The notes: generated by a model from the letters alone, not told the origin. Counted from the stretch's first letter, positions 26,387 to 35,571 are shown. The stretch: 64,000 nt of DNA from Salipiger marinus (GCF_900100085.1 NZ_FNEJ01000024.1:1-64000), one strand, 5' to 3'. Translations and numbers: made by a program.

Positions 26387-27157
26387 ATGGAAACGCTTCT
26401 GACCCTTGTGCCCGCGCCGCAGCTGGCCCTCTGCCTTGGCATCGCGCTGCTGGCCGGGCTGGTGAAGGGCATGGTGGGCTTCGCCATGCCGATGATCATG
26501 ATTTCCGGGCTGGGTTCGATCGTGGCGCCGGAACTGGCGCTGGCCGGGCTGTTGCTGCCGACGCTGGCCACCAACGCGCTGCAGGCGCTGCGCGAAGGCC
26601 CGCGCGCCGCGTGGGGCTCCGTCCGGCAGTTCCTGCTGTTCCTGATCGTGGCCTTCGTGATGCTGGCCCTGTCGGCGCAGCTGGTGCGGGTGCTGTCGGC
26701 GGACCTGCTGCTGGCGGTGATCGGGGCGCCCGTCACGCTGTTCTGCCTGATGCAGCTTCTGGGCTGGCGCGCGCATCTGCCCAACGGGCCCACCGTGGCG
26801 ACAGAGGTGGGCGTGGGGGCCGTGGCCGGGTTTCTGGGTGGTCTGTCCGGGGTCTGGGGGCCGCCCTTCGTCGCCTATCTGACCGCGCTTGACACCGACA
26901 AGCGCGACCAGCTGCGGGTGCAGGGCGTGGCCTACGGGCTGGGTGCGGTGTCGCTGGTGGGGGCGCATGTGGCCTCTGGCGTGCTGACCGCGCAGACGGC
27001 GGTGTTTTCCGCCGCGATGCTGCTGCCCGCGCTGGTGGGCATGGGGCTGGGCGGGCTGGTGCATGACCGCATCGATCAGGCCATGTTCCGCCGCCTGACG
27101 CTGCTGGTGCTGCTGGTGGCCGGGCTGAACCTGCTGCGCCGCGCCATTTTCGGCTGA
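26387..27157 (+). CDS. TauE/SafE-family sulfite/organic-anion exporter
   Basis: A 256-residue inner-membrane protein with about eight hydrophobic segments. The two family half-signatures are visible: GLVKGMVGFAMPMIMISGLG near the N-terminus and GFLGGLSGVWGPPFVAYL in the second half. Such permeases export sulfite, sulfoacetate or other organic anions. The ATG at 26387 is preferred over the one at 26342, because it starts just before the first membrane segment. The divergent position next to mcd, with shared inverted repeats, raises the possibility that it moves a dicarboxylate or acyl-acid side product of that pathway, which is speculation. Confidence 0.88.
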   Translation: METLLTLVPAPQLALCLGIALLAGLVKGMVGFAMPMIMISGLGSIVAPELALAGLLLPTLATNALQALREGPRAAWGSVRQFLLFLIVAFVMLALSAQLVRVLSADLLLAVIGAPVTLFCLMQLLGWRAHLPNGPTVATEVGVGAVAGFLGGLSGVWGPPFVAYLTALDTDKRDQLRVQGVAYGLGAVSLVGAHVASGVLTAQTAVFSAAMLLPALVGMGLGGLVHDRIDQAMFRRLTLLVLLVAGLNLLRRAIFG

Positions 27158-27161
27158 CGGC

Positions 27162-27587
27162 TCAGCCGAAGAACAGTTCCGCATGGCCGGTGCGCGCATC
27201 CTCGGCCCGGTGAAAGGCAGCCGGGCACAGGGCCAGCACAAGCTCCACCGTGGTGCGCACCGTGCTGCCGCGCAGCAGATGGCCGCCCAGCACCACGCCC
27301 TGCGGATCGGCCACCGCAATATGCAGGTGCGGCCCTTCGGCGGAAAAGGTGCCGGACAGCGCCACGATTTCCATGGGCACCGTCACCTCCAGCGCGGAGT
27401 CGCGCCCGGCGGGGCGCAGCACCACCCGCGACAGGCTGCCGACGCAGGCCGCGACAAAGCCGCCCTGTTCGGGTTCCGCCGCAAAGGCATCGGCCAGCGC
27501 GCCGCGCAGGTCGTCCTCCGGCAAAAGCCGGAGCGCCAGAAACCGGGTGGCCGCGCCGGGCCATTGGATGGTCAGGGAATCACGCAT
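27162..27587 (-). CDS. PPC (DUF296) domain protein
   Basis: A 141-residue single-domain protein of the plant-and-prokaryote-conserved family. The core SGTFSAEGPHLHIAVADPQG and GGHLLRGSTVRTTVELVL are strongly conserved and form a trimeric beta fold. Bacterial members lack the AT-hook of plant proteins, as here, and their role is unknown, so the DNA-binding label often attached to this family is not supported by this sequence. It ends 4 nt from the TauE/SafE stop (convergent) and follows the dioxygenase-esterase gene on the same strand. Confidence 0.82.
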   Translation of the reverse strand: MRDSLTIQWPGAATRFLALRLLPEDDLRGALADAFAAEPEQGGFVAACVGSLSRVVLRPAGRDSALEVTVPMEIVALSGTFSAEGPHLHIAVADPQGVVLGGHLLRGSTVRTTVELVLALCPAAFHRAEDARTGHAELFFG

Positions 27588-27645
27588 ATGTGAATGCTGA
27601 CACGGCGGCCCGGAGCGGAAAAGCAGCAGAGTTGTGTCGGCCCGC

Positions 27646-29178
27646 TCAGGCGCGGAGAGTTGCCAGCCAGTCGCGCGCTATGTCCAGATCTGCGGCACCC
27701 AGTTCGTGCCCGGCGGACAGCTGCCGCGCCTCCAGCGTCGCCCCCTGCGCGGCCAGCCAGTCGTTCAGCGCGGGCGCATAGGCGCCGTAGGGGTCGCGGT
27801 CCCCGCTCAGCGTCAGCACCTCCAGCCCGGTCAGGTCGGGTTTCGGCAGATCCTCCAGCACCAGCATGGGCCGCAGCAGGATCGCGCGGCGGATCACGCC
27901 GGGATGAAGCGCCATCACCGCCCCGGCGAAATTCGCGCCGTTGGAATAGCCCAGCACGGTCAGCCGCGCGGGATCCAGCCCATAGCCGCCAAGCGCGCCG
28001 TCCAGAAAGGCGTCAAAGGCGCGGGCTTCGGCGCGGATGTCGTCCTGATCGAACCGCGCCATGGCCAGCCTGCGGAACCAGCGGGTCACGCCCTCTTCGG
28101 TGGCGCGCCCGCGCACTCCCAGCAGCGTCGCGCGCGGCGCCAGCTGATGGGCCAGCGGCATCAGGTCGGCCTCGTTGCCGCCGGTGCCATGGAGCAGCAG
28201 CAGCACCGAGCCGTCGGGATCCTCGGGGTGGTGCAGGCGGTGAACAAAAGGCAGGTCGCGCATCGGGGGTCTCTCCTCTCCGGGACGGGAAAACTGGGGC
28301 AGCATGAGGCGCAGCGCCTCGGCACGGTCGGGGCTCTGGCCGGGGAACATCAGCCTTTCCCCCAGATGCGCCGGATCTTCGTCCACCGCAAAGCCGGGGC
28401 CATCCGTGGCCTGTTCGATCAGCAGCCCTGCCGGGTCGCGCAGATACAGCGACCGGAACCATGTCCGGTCATGAATGGTGGTCGGGCCAAGTGCTGCAAA
28501 GTGGCGCTGCGTGGCCTCCAGCGCCGCATCATCGGCGGCGCGAAAGGCGACGTGGTCAAAGGTGCCGGTGCCGGGGATCCCGGCAAAGAACCCGGCAGCC
28601 TCGCGCAGATCCACCGCGTCGCTGTCAGAGACCAGCCGCAGCACCGCGCCCTCGCGCCGCGCGGGGCGATAGCCGAACCGCGCCAGACTCTCGGCGGTGG
28701 CCTCGGGGTTTTCGCTGTAAAGCGTGACGGCGCGCAGCCGGGTCGGCGCCTCGGGATCGGGCAGGGCGGCGGCGGCGGGCATGTCGACCCCCACCAGCTT
28801 CACGATGATCCCGTCGGGATCGCGCAGCCGCAGCACGCTTTCGCCAAACTCGCGCAGCGGCCCTTCGACCGGCACCCGCGCCGCCAGCGCACGCTGCAGC
28901 CATGTGCCGATGCTCTGCGGCGGCACGGCCAGCGCGATCTCCGCCACCTGCCCGTGGCCGACGCGCCCGGGGGCGCCATCCTGCCAGACCAGAAAGGTGA
29001 CCACCGATCCGGGCGTGCCCGCGGCATCGCCGTAAAACAGATGCAGCTGCTGGGCATCTTCGGCGCCGCCCGCCTGCTTCACCAGCCGCAGCCCCAGAAA
29101 GCCCGCGTAAAAATCCACGTTCTGCTGCACGCGCCGGGTGATGGCGGTGACGTGATGAAGGCCGCTGGTCATGGGCAT
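27646..29178 (-). CDS. Fused VOC ring-cleaving dioxygenase and alpha/beta-hydrolase (MhqO-MhqD type)
   Basis: A 510-residue cytoplasmic two-domain protein. Residues 1 to about 300 are a pair of vicinal-oxygen-chelate modules of the hydroquinone/catechol dioxygenase type (it starts SGLHHVTAITRRVQQNVDFY; metal-ligand candidates are His in GLHHVT and TFDHVAF, and Glu in LLIEQATDG). Residues from about 310 are a carboxylesterase/phospholipase-like hydrolase (LLLLHGTGGNEADLMPLA; nucleophile elbow GYSNGANFAG; Asp in SGDRDPYG; His in SAGHELG). In Bacillus the separate proteins MhqO and MhqD respond together to quinones. The fusion puts both activities in one chain. The frame is continuous across the junction. 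Confidence 0.88.
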   Translation of the reverse strand: MPMTSGLHHVTAITRRVQQNVDFYAGFLGLRLVKQAGGAEDAQQLHLFYGDAAGTPGSVVTFLVWQDGAPGRVGHGQVAEIALAVPPQSIGTWLQRALAARVPVEGPLREFGESVLRLRDPDGIIVKLVGVDMPAAAALPDPEAPTRLRAVTLYSENPEATAESLARFGYRPARREGAVLRLVSDSDAVDLREAAGFFAGIPGTGTFDHVAFRAADDAALEATQRHFAALGPTTIHDRTWFRSLYLRDPAGLLIEQATDGPGFAVDEDPAHLGERLMFPGQSPDRAEALRLMLPQFSRPGEERPPMRDLPFVHRLHHPEDPDGSVLLLLHGTGGNEADLMPLAHQLAPRATLLGVRGRATEEGVTRWFRRLAMARFDQDDIRAEARAFDAFLDGALGGYGLDPARLTVLGYSNGANFAGAVMALHPGVIRRAILLRPMLVLEDLPKPDLTGLEVLTLSGDRDPYGAYAPALNDWLAAQGATLEARQLSAGHELGAADLDIARDWLATLRA

Positions 29179-29326
29179 GTCTCCGGATGCTGAGGCTCCC
29201 CCAAAGCTAGGTCCGGCACCGCCTCCTGTCCTACCCCGGACGCGAAGGGCGGCTGTTCGATTTTGCGCAGTCAGCGGATCCGGCGCCGGAGCATGGCACA
29301 GCAGGACAGCGGCGCTTCAGACGCCG

Positions 29327-29342
29327 TTCCCGGAGGCGGGAA
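29327..29342. terminator. Short hairpin downstream of tRNA-Ala
   Basis: TTCCCG-GAGG-CGGGAA forms a 6-bp stem 26 nt past the tRNA 3' end on the minus strand. It lacks a clear U-run in that direction, so its role as terminator is tentative. Confidence 0.3.
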
Positions 29343-29368
29343 TTTCATCAATCAAGAATGTGGAGGAT

Positions 29369-29444
29369 TGGTGGAGCCTAGGGGGATCGAACCCCTGACC
29401 TCCTGAATGCAAATCAGGCGCTCTCCCAGCTGAGCTAAGGCCCC
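29369..29444 (-). tRNA. tRNA-Ala (anticodon TGC)
   Basis: The minus strand folds into a full cloverleaf of 76 nt with encoded CCA. The acceptor arm GGGGCCT pairs with AGGCTCC (one G-U), the D-arm begins TTAGCTCAGCTGGGAGAGC, the anticodon loop is TTTGCAT with TGC, and the T-arm carries GGTTCGATCC. It decodes GCN alanine codons. It is a single tRNA, not inside an rRNA operon here. No integrase or attachment-site duplication is visible beside it. Confidence 0.97.
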
Positions 29445-29504
29445 AATCGCGCGGGCCGTTTCCGGCCTCTGGTCCGCGGCGCCGTCTCCGGCGCTGTGCG
29501 GGTC

Positions 29505-29533
29505 GATCTATGGGAAGCCGCGGGCGGGTTCAA
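29505..29533 (-). promoter_or_regulatory. Promoter of tRNA-Ala
   Basis: On the minus strand TTGAAC (29528-29533) and TAGATC (29505-29510) are spaced by exactly 17 nt, about 60 nt upstream of the mature tRNA 5' end. The match to a sigma-70 promoter and its position fit a tRNA promoter with a short processed leader. Confidence 0.6.
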
Positions 29534-29568
29534 GCGGAAAAATCACCGCCCGCGGAGAAATTTGCGGA

Positions 29569-29886
29569 TCAGTCTTCGTCTTCGCCCGCGACATCATGAA
29601 TGTCGTCCAGCGAGACGTTGTCGTCATCCTCGTCCTCAAGAACATCGTCGTCATCGAGATCGACCTCGACGTCATCCTCAAGCAGATCGGGCTCCTCCGC
29701 ATCCTCGCGCGGCGCACGGCGGGGGGCGCCATCGGCGCTGTCGGCGGCAAGCATGGTGCGCTTGCCGGTATCCAGCGTCAGCAGTTCTCCGGTATAGGGG
29801 CTGACGATCGGATCCTTGTTCAGGTCGTAAAAACGCTTGCCGGTGGTCGGGCAGATGCGCTTCGTGCCCCATTCTTCCTTGGGCAT
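29569..29886 (-). CDS. TIGR02300-family small acidic protein
   Basis: A 105-residue cytoplasmic protein. The first 45 residues are highly conserved in alphaproteobacteria (MPKEEWGTKRICPTTGKRFY, DLNKDPIVSPYTGE) and look like half of a zinc-ribbon. The remainder is a very acidic low-complexity tail (LEDDVEVDLDDDDVLEDEDD). The function is unknown. Only one Cys is present, so a metal site would need dimerisation. It is a single gene between tRNA-Ala and a divergent metallopeptidase gene. Confidence 0.88.
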   Translation of the reverse strand: MPKEEWGTKRICPTTGKRFYDLNKDPIVSPYTGELLTLDTGKRTMLAADSADGAPRRAPREDAEEPDLLEDDVEVDLDDDDVLEDEDDDNVSLDDIHDVAGEDED

Positions 29887-29992
29887 GGGTGGTCCCTTTC
29901 AACTTGTTCTGTCTGGTCGACAATCTGCGCCCTCTGCCATAACAGGGGCAGCGTGTCAAAGCCTTTGGCACGAACGGTGCGAGGCAAGTCAT

Positions 29993-30685
29993 ATGGGGCA
30001 GATCACCCTACCCGGCAACCCCCCGATCGCGGTCACCCTGCGGCGCAGCGCGCAGGCCCGCCGCCTGTCGCTGCGGCTGAGCCAGATCGACGGGCGCGTG
30101 ACCCTGACCATGCCCCGGCGCCTGCCCGAGGCCGAGGCGGTGGGCTTCCTGCGCGAAAAGGAAATGTGGCTGCGCGGCCATCTGGAGGCGCGCGGCGCCG
30201 ATCTGCACGTGGCCCCGGGGCTGCAGGTGCCGGTCGAAGGCAACATGCGCGAGATCCGGGCGGGGCAGGGGCGCAGCCTGCGGCTTCTGCCCGACGCGCT
30301 GGAGGTGCCCGGCCCCCCCGACCGCGCCGCCGCACGGCTGCAGGGCTGGCTCAAGACGCTGGCGCGCGACCGGCTCGCCGCCGCCTCCGACCGCCACGCC
30401 GCGGCGCTGGGGCGGCCCTATACGCGGCTGACCCTGCGCGACACCCGCTCGCGCTGGGGATCCTGCACGGCAGAGGGCGGGCTGATGTATTCATGGCGGC
30501 TGATTCTCGCCCCGCCCGAGGTGCTGGACTATGTCGCGGCGCATGAGGTGGCGCATCTGGCGCAGATGAACCACTCGCCCGCCTTCTGGGCGGTGGTGGA
30601 GCGGCTTTACGGCGACTGGCGCCCGGCCCGGGCGTGGCTGCGTGACGAGGGGGCGGCGCTGCACCGCTACCGTTTCGGCGATTGA
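29993..30685 (+). CDS. SprT/YgjP-type zinc metallopeptidase (M48-like)
   Basis: A 230-residue protein of the DUF45/YgjP family. The zinc motif HEVAHLAQMNHSPAFW contains HExxH plus the third His in the conserved NHS, and the region TRSRWGSCT is the second family hallmark. The ATG at 29993 was chosen because the family start lies there. The protein has no signal peptide, so it acts in the cytoplasm; its substrate is unknown. It is divergent from the TIGR02300 gene and 33 nt upstream of the GntR gene. Confidence 0.88.
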   Translation: MGQITLPGNPPIAVTLRRSAQARRLSLRLSQIDGRVTLTMPRRLPEAEAVGFLREKEMWLRGHLEARGADLHVAPGLQVPVEGNMREIRAGQGRSLRLLPDALEVPGPPDRAAARLQGWLKTLARDRLAAASDRHAAALGRPYTRLTLRDTRSRWGSCTAEGGLMYSWRLILAPPEVLDYVAAHEVAHLAQMNHSPAFWAVVERLYGDWRPARAWLRDEGAALHRYRFGD

Positions 30686-30718
30686 CGGGCGCCTGTTTCG
30701 TGATCACATGATCGGGCC

Positions 30719-31372
30719 ATGATCACACCCGTCCCGCGCCCCTCCGACAGCCAGCCCTCCGCCCATGAACGGGTTTTTCGCGGCCTGCGCACGCGCATCA
30801 TGCTGGGCCAGATCCCGCCCGGCGAATCGTTGACCCTGCGCGGCATCGGGCGTGATTTCGGCGTATCGATGACGCCCGCGCGCGAGGCGGTGCAGCGGCT
30901 GGTGGCCGAAGGCGCGCTCAGCATGTCCTCCTCGGGGCGGGTCTCCACCCCCGAACTCAGCAACGAACGGATCGAGGAACTGGCGGCCCTGCGCGCCCTG
31001 ATCGAGGTGGAACTGGCCTCGCGCGCGCTGCCCCGGGCGCATATGGCGCTGATCGACCGGCTGCAGACCATCAACGGCACGATTTCCGATGTGATCCGCG
31101 ACCGCGATGCGGTGGGCTATATCCGCACCAATCTGGAGTTTCACCGTACGCTTTACCTGCGCGCGCAGGCCCCGGCGATGCTGGCCATGGCGGAAACCGT
31201 CTGGCTGCAGCTTGGGCCGACGATGCGCAAGCTTTACGGGCGGCTGCGCCGCACCGAGGCGCCGCAATATCACCGGCTGATCATCGCGGCGCTGCGCGCG
31301 GGGGACGAGCCGGGGCTGCGGCTGGCGGTGCGGTCCGACGTGACGCAGGGCCTGCGGCTGCTGGTGGGCTAG
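30719..31372 (+). CDS. GntR-family regulator with FCD domain
   Basis: A 217-residue transcription factor. It has an N-terminal winged helix (LTLRGIGRDFGVSMTPAREA, about residues 38-57) and a C-terminal helical FCD ligand-binding domain (ALRALIEVELASRALPRAH to the end) with conserved His/Asp for a metal-bound carboxylate. Members respond to organic acids or sugar acids. The targets cannot be read here: the upstream gene is a peptidase and the downstream gene accA is convergent, so it may act at a distance. Confidence 0.88.
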   Translation: MITPVPRPSDSQPSAHERVFRGLRTRIMLGQIPPGESLTLRGIGRDFGVSMTPAREAVQRLVAEGALSMSSSGRVSTPELSNERIEELAALRALIEVELASRALPRAHMALIDRLQTINGTISDVIRDRDAVGYIRTNLEFHRTLYLRAQAPAMLAMAETVWLQLGPTMRKLYGRLRRTEAPQYHRLIIAALRAGDEPGLRLAVRSDVTQGLRLLVG

Positions 31373-31386
31373 GGGTGCCGGGCGGC

Positions 31387-32349
31387 TCAGGCCGCCAGCC
31401 CCTTTGCCCCCATGTTCAGGAACTTGTCGCGCCGCGCCTTGACCAGCGCCTTGCCGGACTGGCCGTCCATCTCTGCCAGCATCGCCTGCAGCGCCTCGCC
31501 CACCGCCGCGATGCTTGCGGCGCCGTCGCGATGCGCGCCACCCAGCGGTTCGGGGATGATCCGGTCGGCGACGCCCAGCTTCAGCAGATCCTGCGCGGTC
31601 AGGCGCAGCGCCTCGGCGGCCTCGCGCATCTTCTCGGCATCCTTCCACAGGATCGAGGCGCAGCCCTCGGGCGAGATCACCGAATAGACCGAATGCTCCA
31701 GCATGGCGACGCGGTTGGCGGTGGCAAAGGCCACGGCCCCGCCGGATCCGCCCTCGCCGATGATGACAGAGACCAGCGGCACGCCGATCTGCAGGCATTT
31801 TTCGGTGGCGCGCGCGATGGCTTCGGACTGGCCGCGCTCCTCCGCACCCTTGCCGGGATAGGCGCCGGGAGTGTCGACCAGCGTCAGCACCGGCAGGTTG
31901 AACCGGTCGGCCATTTCCATCAGGCGGATGGCCTTGCGATAGCCTTCGGGGCGGGCCATGCCGAAATTGCGCTCGATCCGCGACTGGGTGTCATTGCCCT
32001 TCTCATGGCCGATCACCATGACGGGACGGTCGTTGAACCGCGCCAGACCGCCCATCACCGCGAGATCGTCGGCAAAGCCGCGATCCCCCGCCAGAGGCGT
32101 GTATTCGGTGAACAGCGCCTCGATGTAATCCTTGCAATGCGGCCGGTCCGGATGGCGCGCCACCTGACATTTCCGCCAGGGCGTCAGCTTGCGATAGAGG
32201 TCGCGCAGCAGATCCTCGGCCTTGCGGTCCAGCGCCGCGGCCTCCTCTTCGACCTGCATCTCCTCGTTCTTCCGCGCCAGCGCGCGCAGCTCTTCGGCCT
32301 TGCCTTCGATCTCGGCGAGGGGTTTTTCAAAGTCGAGATAATGCGTCAT
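31387..32349 (-). CDS. accA: Acetyl-CoA carboxylase carboxyltransferase subunit alpha
   Basis: A 320-residue cytoplasmic subunit that transfers carboxyl from carboxybiotin to acetyl-CoA, forming malonyl-CoA for fatty-acid synthesis. It starts [21 protein letters not shown], followed by the crotonase-like core ([38 protein letters not shown] and [11 protein letters not shown] with the oxyanion glycines). Length is normal and the sequence complete. The accD subunit is elsewhere, as is usual. A GGCGGC/GCCGCC hairpin at 31381-31396 spans its stop codon and faces the convergent GntR gene. Confidence 0.97.
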   Translation of the reverse strand: MTHYLDFEKPLAEIEGKAEELRALARKNEEMQVEEEAAALDRKAEDLLRDLYRKLTPWRKCQVARHPDRPHCKDYIEALFTEYTPLAGDRGFADDLAVMGGLARFNDRPVMVIGHEKGNDTQSRIERNFGMARPEGYRKAIRLMEMADRFNLPVLTLVDTPGAYPGKGAEERGQSEAIARATEKCLQIGVPLVSVIIGEGGSGGAVAFATANRVAMLEHSVYSVISPEGCASILWKDAEKMREAAEALRLTAQDLLKLGVADRIIPEPLGGAHRDGAASIAAVGEALQAMLAEMDGQSGKALVKARRDKFLNMGAKGLAA

Positions 32350-32374
32350 GCCCGGGCGTCTCCTTGCTGGCGTC

Positions 32375-32403
32375 TATATGCCGTCCGCCGCGCAAGGTTG
32401 CAA
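32375..32403 (-). promoter_or_regulatory. Probable accA promoter
   Basis: On the minus strand TTGCAA (32398-32403) and CATATA (32375-32380) are spaced by 17 nt, placing a start site about 20 nt before the accA ATG. AAGGAG near 32355 is the ribosome-binding site. Confidence 0.45.
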
Positions 32404-32415
32404 CATGATGCCCGA

Positions 32416-33012
32416 TCAGCCCGCCAGCACCGGCCAGAGCGAGGCCAGCAGCAGCGCCGCCATGGTCCAGTTGAAAAGGCGCAGCCGCCGCGGCTGGGTC
32501 AGCCAGCGCCGCAGCACGCCCCCCAGCATCGTCCAGGTGGTCGCCGAGACCATGCCCACCGCCACATAGACCCCGGCGACCCACAGCACCGCCACCAGAT
32601 CGCGGCTCACCGCGTAAAGCGTGATGGCCCCCAGCGCCATGGACCACGCCTTGGGATTGACCCACTGAAAGGCCGCCGCCTGCAGGAAACTCAGGGGCTT
32701 GGCGCCCGCCGCCGCCGCCTCGCCGGGGGCTGCGGCATGGGCGATCTTCCATGCCAGCCACAGCATATAGGCGACCGAGACCACGGTCAGCACCGGCCGC
32801 GCCAGCGGCACCGCGTCAAAGATCTGCATCACGCCCATCCCCACCAGCAGCACCATGGCGGGAAATCCCAGCGCCACGCCCAGCAGATGCGGCAGGCTGC
32901 GGCGCAGCCCGAAATTGGCGCCCGAGGTCAGCAGCATGAGATTGTTCGGCCCCGGCGAGATCACCGTGACAAACGCGAAGGCGCCAAGCGCCAGAAGCAG
33001 ATCCTGTGTCAT
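32416..33012 (-). CDS. LysE-family amino-acid exporter
   Basis: A 198-residue inner-membrane protein with five to six hydrophobic segments. The family signature is in the N-terminal half (VTVISPGPNNLMLLTSGANF, then GLRRSLPHLLGVALGF). Such transporters export amino acids or related amines such as threonine, homoserine or lysine. It is divergent from an Lrp/AsnC regulator 72 nt away, a common pairing in which the regulator controls the exporter in response to the exported amino acid. The precise substrate is not determinable. Confidence 0.9.
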   Translation of the reverse strand: MTQDLLLALGAFAFVTVISPGPNNLMLLTSGANFGLRRSLPHLLGVALGFPAMVLLVGMGVMQIFDAVPLARPVLTVVSVAYMLWLAWKIAHAAAPGEAAAAGAKPLSFLQAAAFQWVNPKAWSMALGAITLYAVSRDLVAVLWVAGVYVAVGMVSATTWTMLGGVLRRWLTQPRRLRLFNWTMAALLLASLWPVLAG

Positions 33013-33084
33013 GGCGGCACAATCGCGCGAGCCTCGCGGCGAAAGATTGCAAATTGCGCGCGAATCCCGTCAATGCTGCAATCC

Positions 33085-33537
33085 ATGACCGATCTGGATG
33101 ACATCGACCGCAGGATATTGCGTGAGCTCGGGCGCGACGGGCGCCTCAGCAACCTTGCGCTGGCGGAACGGGTGGGGCTGTCGCCCTCGGCCTGCCTGCG
33201 CCGGGTGGCGGCGCTGGAACGCTCGCGCACCATCCGGGGCTACCGCGCCGTGCTCAGCCCGGAAAAGACCGGCATCGGCTTCACCGCCTATGTGACCGTG
33301 GGACTCAATTCCCATACCAAGGCCTCGCAGGAGGCCTTCGAACGCGCGGTGCGCCATGCGCCGGAAGTGCGGGAATGCCACAACATCACCGGCAATGTGG
33401 AATACCTGCTGCGGATCGAGGTCGCGGATCTGCCCGCCTACAAGACCTTCCACACCGACGTTCTGGGCACGCTGCCGCAGGTCAATTCGGTGACCTCCTA
33501 CGTGGTGATGGGCTCGCCCAAGGATGACCGCGCCTGA
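33085..33537 (+). CDS. Lrp/AsnC-family transcriptional regulator
   Basis: A 150-residue feast/famine regulator. It has an N-terminal HTH (LDDIDRRILRELGRDGRL, then LALAERVGLSPSACLRRVAA) and a C-terminal RAM ligand-binding domain (VECHNITGN-like segment, then VEYLLRIEVADLPAY). The ATG at 33085 is preferred, with one at 33073 also possible. It is divergent from the LysE exporter. The gap holds TTGCAAATTGCG (33049-33060) and a second TGCAA (33077-33081), possible Lrp half-sites. Confidence 0.9.
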   Translation: MTDLDDIDRRILRELGRDGRLSNLALAERVGLSPSACLRRVAALERSRTIRGYRAVLSPEKTGIGFTAYVTVGLNSHTKASQEAFERAVRHAPEVRECHNITGNVEYLLRIEVADLPAYKTFHTDVLGTLPQVNSVTSYVVMGSPKDDRA

Positions 33538-33581
33538 CCCTCTTCTCGGTCGCCGCGCCGCTGTCGCGGTCCGGCCTGCCT

Positions 33582-33688
33582 CCGGCGGGGATATTTTTAG
33601 TCAGAAGAAGGTGAAATTACGTGCGCGCTTCTTCTGACCCCAAATATCCCGGGGGAGTCCCCCGCAGGGGGACGGGGGCAGCGCCCCC
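33582..33688. repeat. Dispersed hairpin repeat, copy A (double, inverted)
   Basis: The right half carries CTTCTGACC, then AAATATCCCGGGGGAG (33631-33656), then hairpins GTCCCC/GGGGAC and GGGGGC-AGC-GCCCCC (33674-33688). The left half (33582-33610) is an inverted copy of the same core: read on the minus strand it gives CTTCTTCTGACT followed by AAAAATATCCCCGCCGG. The whole can form a long cruciform between the convergent Lrp and ilvD genes and may act as a terminator. Related copies lie at 45849, 60571 and 63088. Confidence 0.75.
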
Positions 33689-33741
33689 GAACGAGACCGG
33701 CCGCCCCCTTGGGACGGCCGGTCAATTCGCGCGCCTGTGGC

Positions 33742-35571
33742 TCAGATCTGGCGCACCGCGCCTTTTGCGGCGGAGGTGGTCAGCGCGGCATAGGCTTTCA
33801 GTGCCGTGGTGATCTTGCGCTTGCGTTTCTCGTCCGGCTGCCAGCCCTTGGCCTCGCGGGCGGCGCGGCGTTCGGCGATCACGGCATCATCTACGGCAAG
33901 GTGGATCTTGCGGGCGGGGATGTCGATCTCGATCCGGTCGCCTTCTTCCACCAGACCGATGGTGCCGCCCTCGGCGGCTTCCGGGGAGACGTGGCCGATG
34001 GAGAGGCCCGAGGATCCGCCCGAGAACCGCCCGTCCGTGACCAGCGCGCAGTCTTTGCCCAGCCCTTTCGATTTCAGGTAGGAGGTGGGGTAGAGCATTT
34101 CCTGCATGCCCGGACCGCCGCGCGGGCCTTCGTAGCGGATCAGCACCACGTCGCCGGGCTTCACCTTGCCGGTGAGGATGGCGCTCACGGCGGTGTCCTG
34201 ACTTTCGAACACGCGGGCGGTGCCGGAGAAGACAAGGATCGACTCGTCCACGCCCGCCGTCTTCACGATGCAGCCGTCCTCGGCGAGGTTGCCATACAGC
34301 ACCGCGAGCCCGCCATCCTTGGAGAAGGCGTGTTCGGCGCTGCGGATAACGCCCTGTTCGCGGTCGAGGTCGAGGGTTTCATAGCGGCGCTGCTGGGAGA
34401 AGGCCTGCGTGGTGCGCACGCCCCCGGGCGCGGCGCGGTAGAAATCGTGCACGCTTTCGGAATTGGTGCGGGTCACGTCCCAGCGGTCCAGCGCATGGGC
34501 CATGGTTTCGGCATGCACGGTGGGCACCGAGGTGTCGAGCAGGCCCGCGCGGTCAAGCTGGCCGAGGATCGACATGATGCCGCCGGCGCGGTGCACGTCT
34601 TCCATATGGACGTCGCTCTTGGCGGGCGCCACCTTGCAGAGCACGGGCACCTTGCGCGACAGCTGGTCGATGTCGGACATGTCGAAGGCGATCTCGCCCT
34701 CATGCGCGGCGGCAAGCAGGTGCAGCACGGTGTTGGTGGAGCCGCCCATGGCGATGTCCAGCGTCATGGCATTCTCGAACGCTTTGACCGTGGCGATGGA
34801 GCGCGGCAGCACGCTGGCATCGTCCTGTTCGTAATAGCGCTTGGCCAGATCCACGATCAGGTGCCCCGCCTCGACGAACAGCCGCTGGCGGTCGACATGG
34901 GTGGCCAGCGTCGAGCCGTTGCCCGGCAGCGACAGACCCAGCGCCTCGGTCAGGCAGTTCATCGAGTTGGCGGTGAACATGCCCGAGCAGGAGCCGCAGG
35001 TCGGGCAGGCGGCTTCCTCGATCGCCTGCACCTGCGCGTCGGTATATTTGTCATCCGCCGCGGCGACCATGGCATCGACGAGATCAAGCGCGCGCTCCTC
35101 GTCTTCCCACTGCACCTTGCCGGCCTCCATCGGACCACCGGAGACGAAGACCACCGGGATGTTCAGCCGCATGGCGGCCATCAGCATGCCGGGGGTGATC
35201 TTGTCGCAGTTGGAGATGCAGACCATCGCGTCGGCGCAATGGGCGTTGACCATGTATTCCACCGAATCCGCGATGATCTCGCGCGAGGGCAGGGAATAGA
35301 GCATGCCGTCATGGCCCATGGCGATGCCGTCATCCACCGCGATGGTGTTGAATTCCTTTGCCACGCCGCCGGCCTTCTCGACCTCGCGCGCGACCATCTG
35401 GCCCAGATCCTTCAGGTGCACGTGACCGGGCACGAACTGGGTGAAGCTGTTGACGATGGCGATGATCGGCTTGTTCCAGTCGCCATCCGTCATGCCTGTG
35501 GCGCGCCACAGGCCGCGGGCGCCGGCCATGTTGCGGCCATGGGTGGTGGTGCGGGAGCGATAGGCGGGCAT
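33742..35571 (-). CDS. ilvD: Dihydroxy-acid dehydratase
   Basis: A 609-residue cytoplasmic Fe-S enzyme that converts 2,3-dihydroxy-isovalerate or -methylvalerate to the keto acids of valine and isoleucine synthesis. It has the usual N-terminus ([19 protein letters not shown]), the cluster cysteines in [12 protein letters not shown] and [16 protein letters not shown], and the C-terminal [20 protein letters not shown] signature. Length is typical of the longer, [4Fe-4S]-type enzymes. It lies 32 nt downstream of the retropepsin-RimK gene stop on the same strand; co-transcription is possible. Confidence 0.97.
   Translation of the reverse strand: MPAYRSRTTTHGRNMAGARGLWRATGMTDGDWNKPIIAIVNSFTQFVPGHVHLKDLGQMVAREVEKAGGVAKEFNTIAVDDGIAMGHDGMLYSLPSREIIADSVEYMVNAHCADAMVCISNCDKITPGMLMAAMRLNIPVVFVSGGPMEAGKVQWEDEERALDLVDAMVAAADDKYTDAQVQAIEEAACPTCGSCSGMFTANSMNCLTEALGLSLPGNGSTLATHVDRQRLFVEAGHLIVDLAKRYYEQDDASVLPRSIATVKAFENAMTLDIAMGGSTNTVLHLLAAAHEGEIAFDMSDIDQLSRKVPVLCKVAPAKSDVHMEDVHRAGGIMSILGQLDRAGLLDTSVPTVHAETMAHALDRWDVTRTNSESVHDFYRAAPGGVRTTQAFSQQRRYETLDLDREQGVIRSAEHAFSKDGGLAVLYGNLAEDGCIVKTAGVDESILVFSGTARVFESQDTAVSAILTGKVKPGDVVLIRYEGPRGGPGMQEMLYPTSYLKSKGLGKDCALVTDGRFSGGSSGLSIGHVSPEAAEGGTIGLVEEGDRIEIDIPARKIHLAVDDAVIAERRAAREAKGWQPDEKRKRKITTALKAYAALTTSAAKGAVRQI

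Noticed and set aside
29369-29444. tRNA-Ala as an integration site for a genomic island
   Set aside because: No integrase gene and no duplicated tRNA 3' end nearby; the flanking genes are ordinary chromosomal genes.
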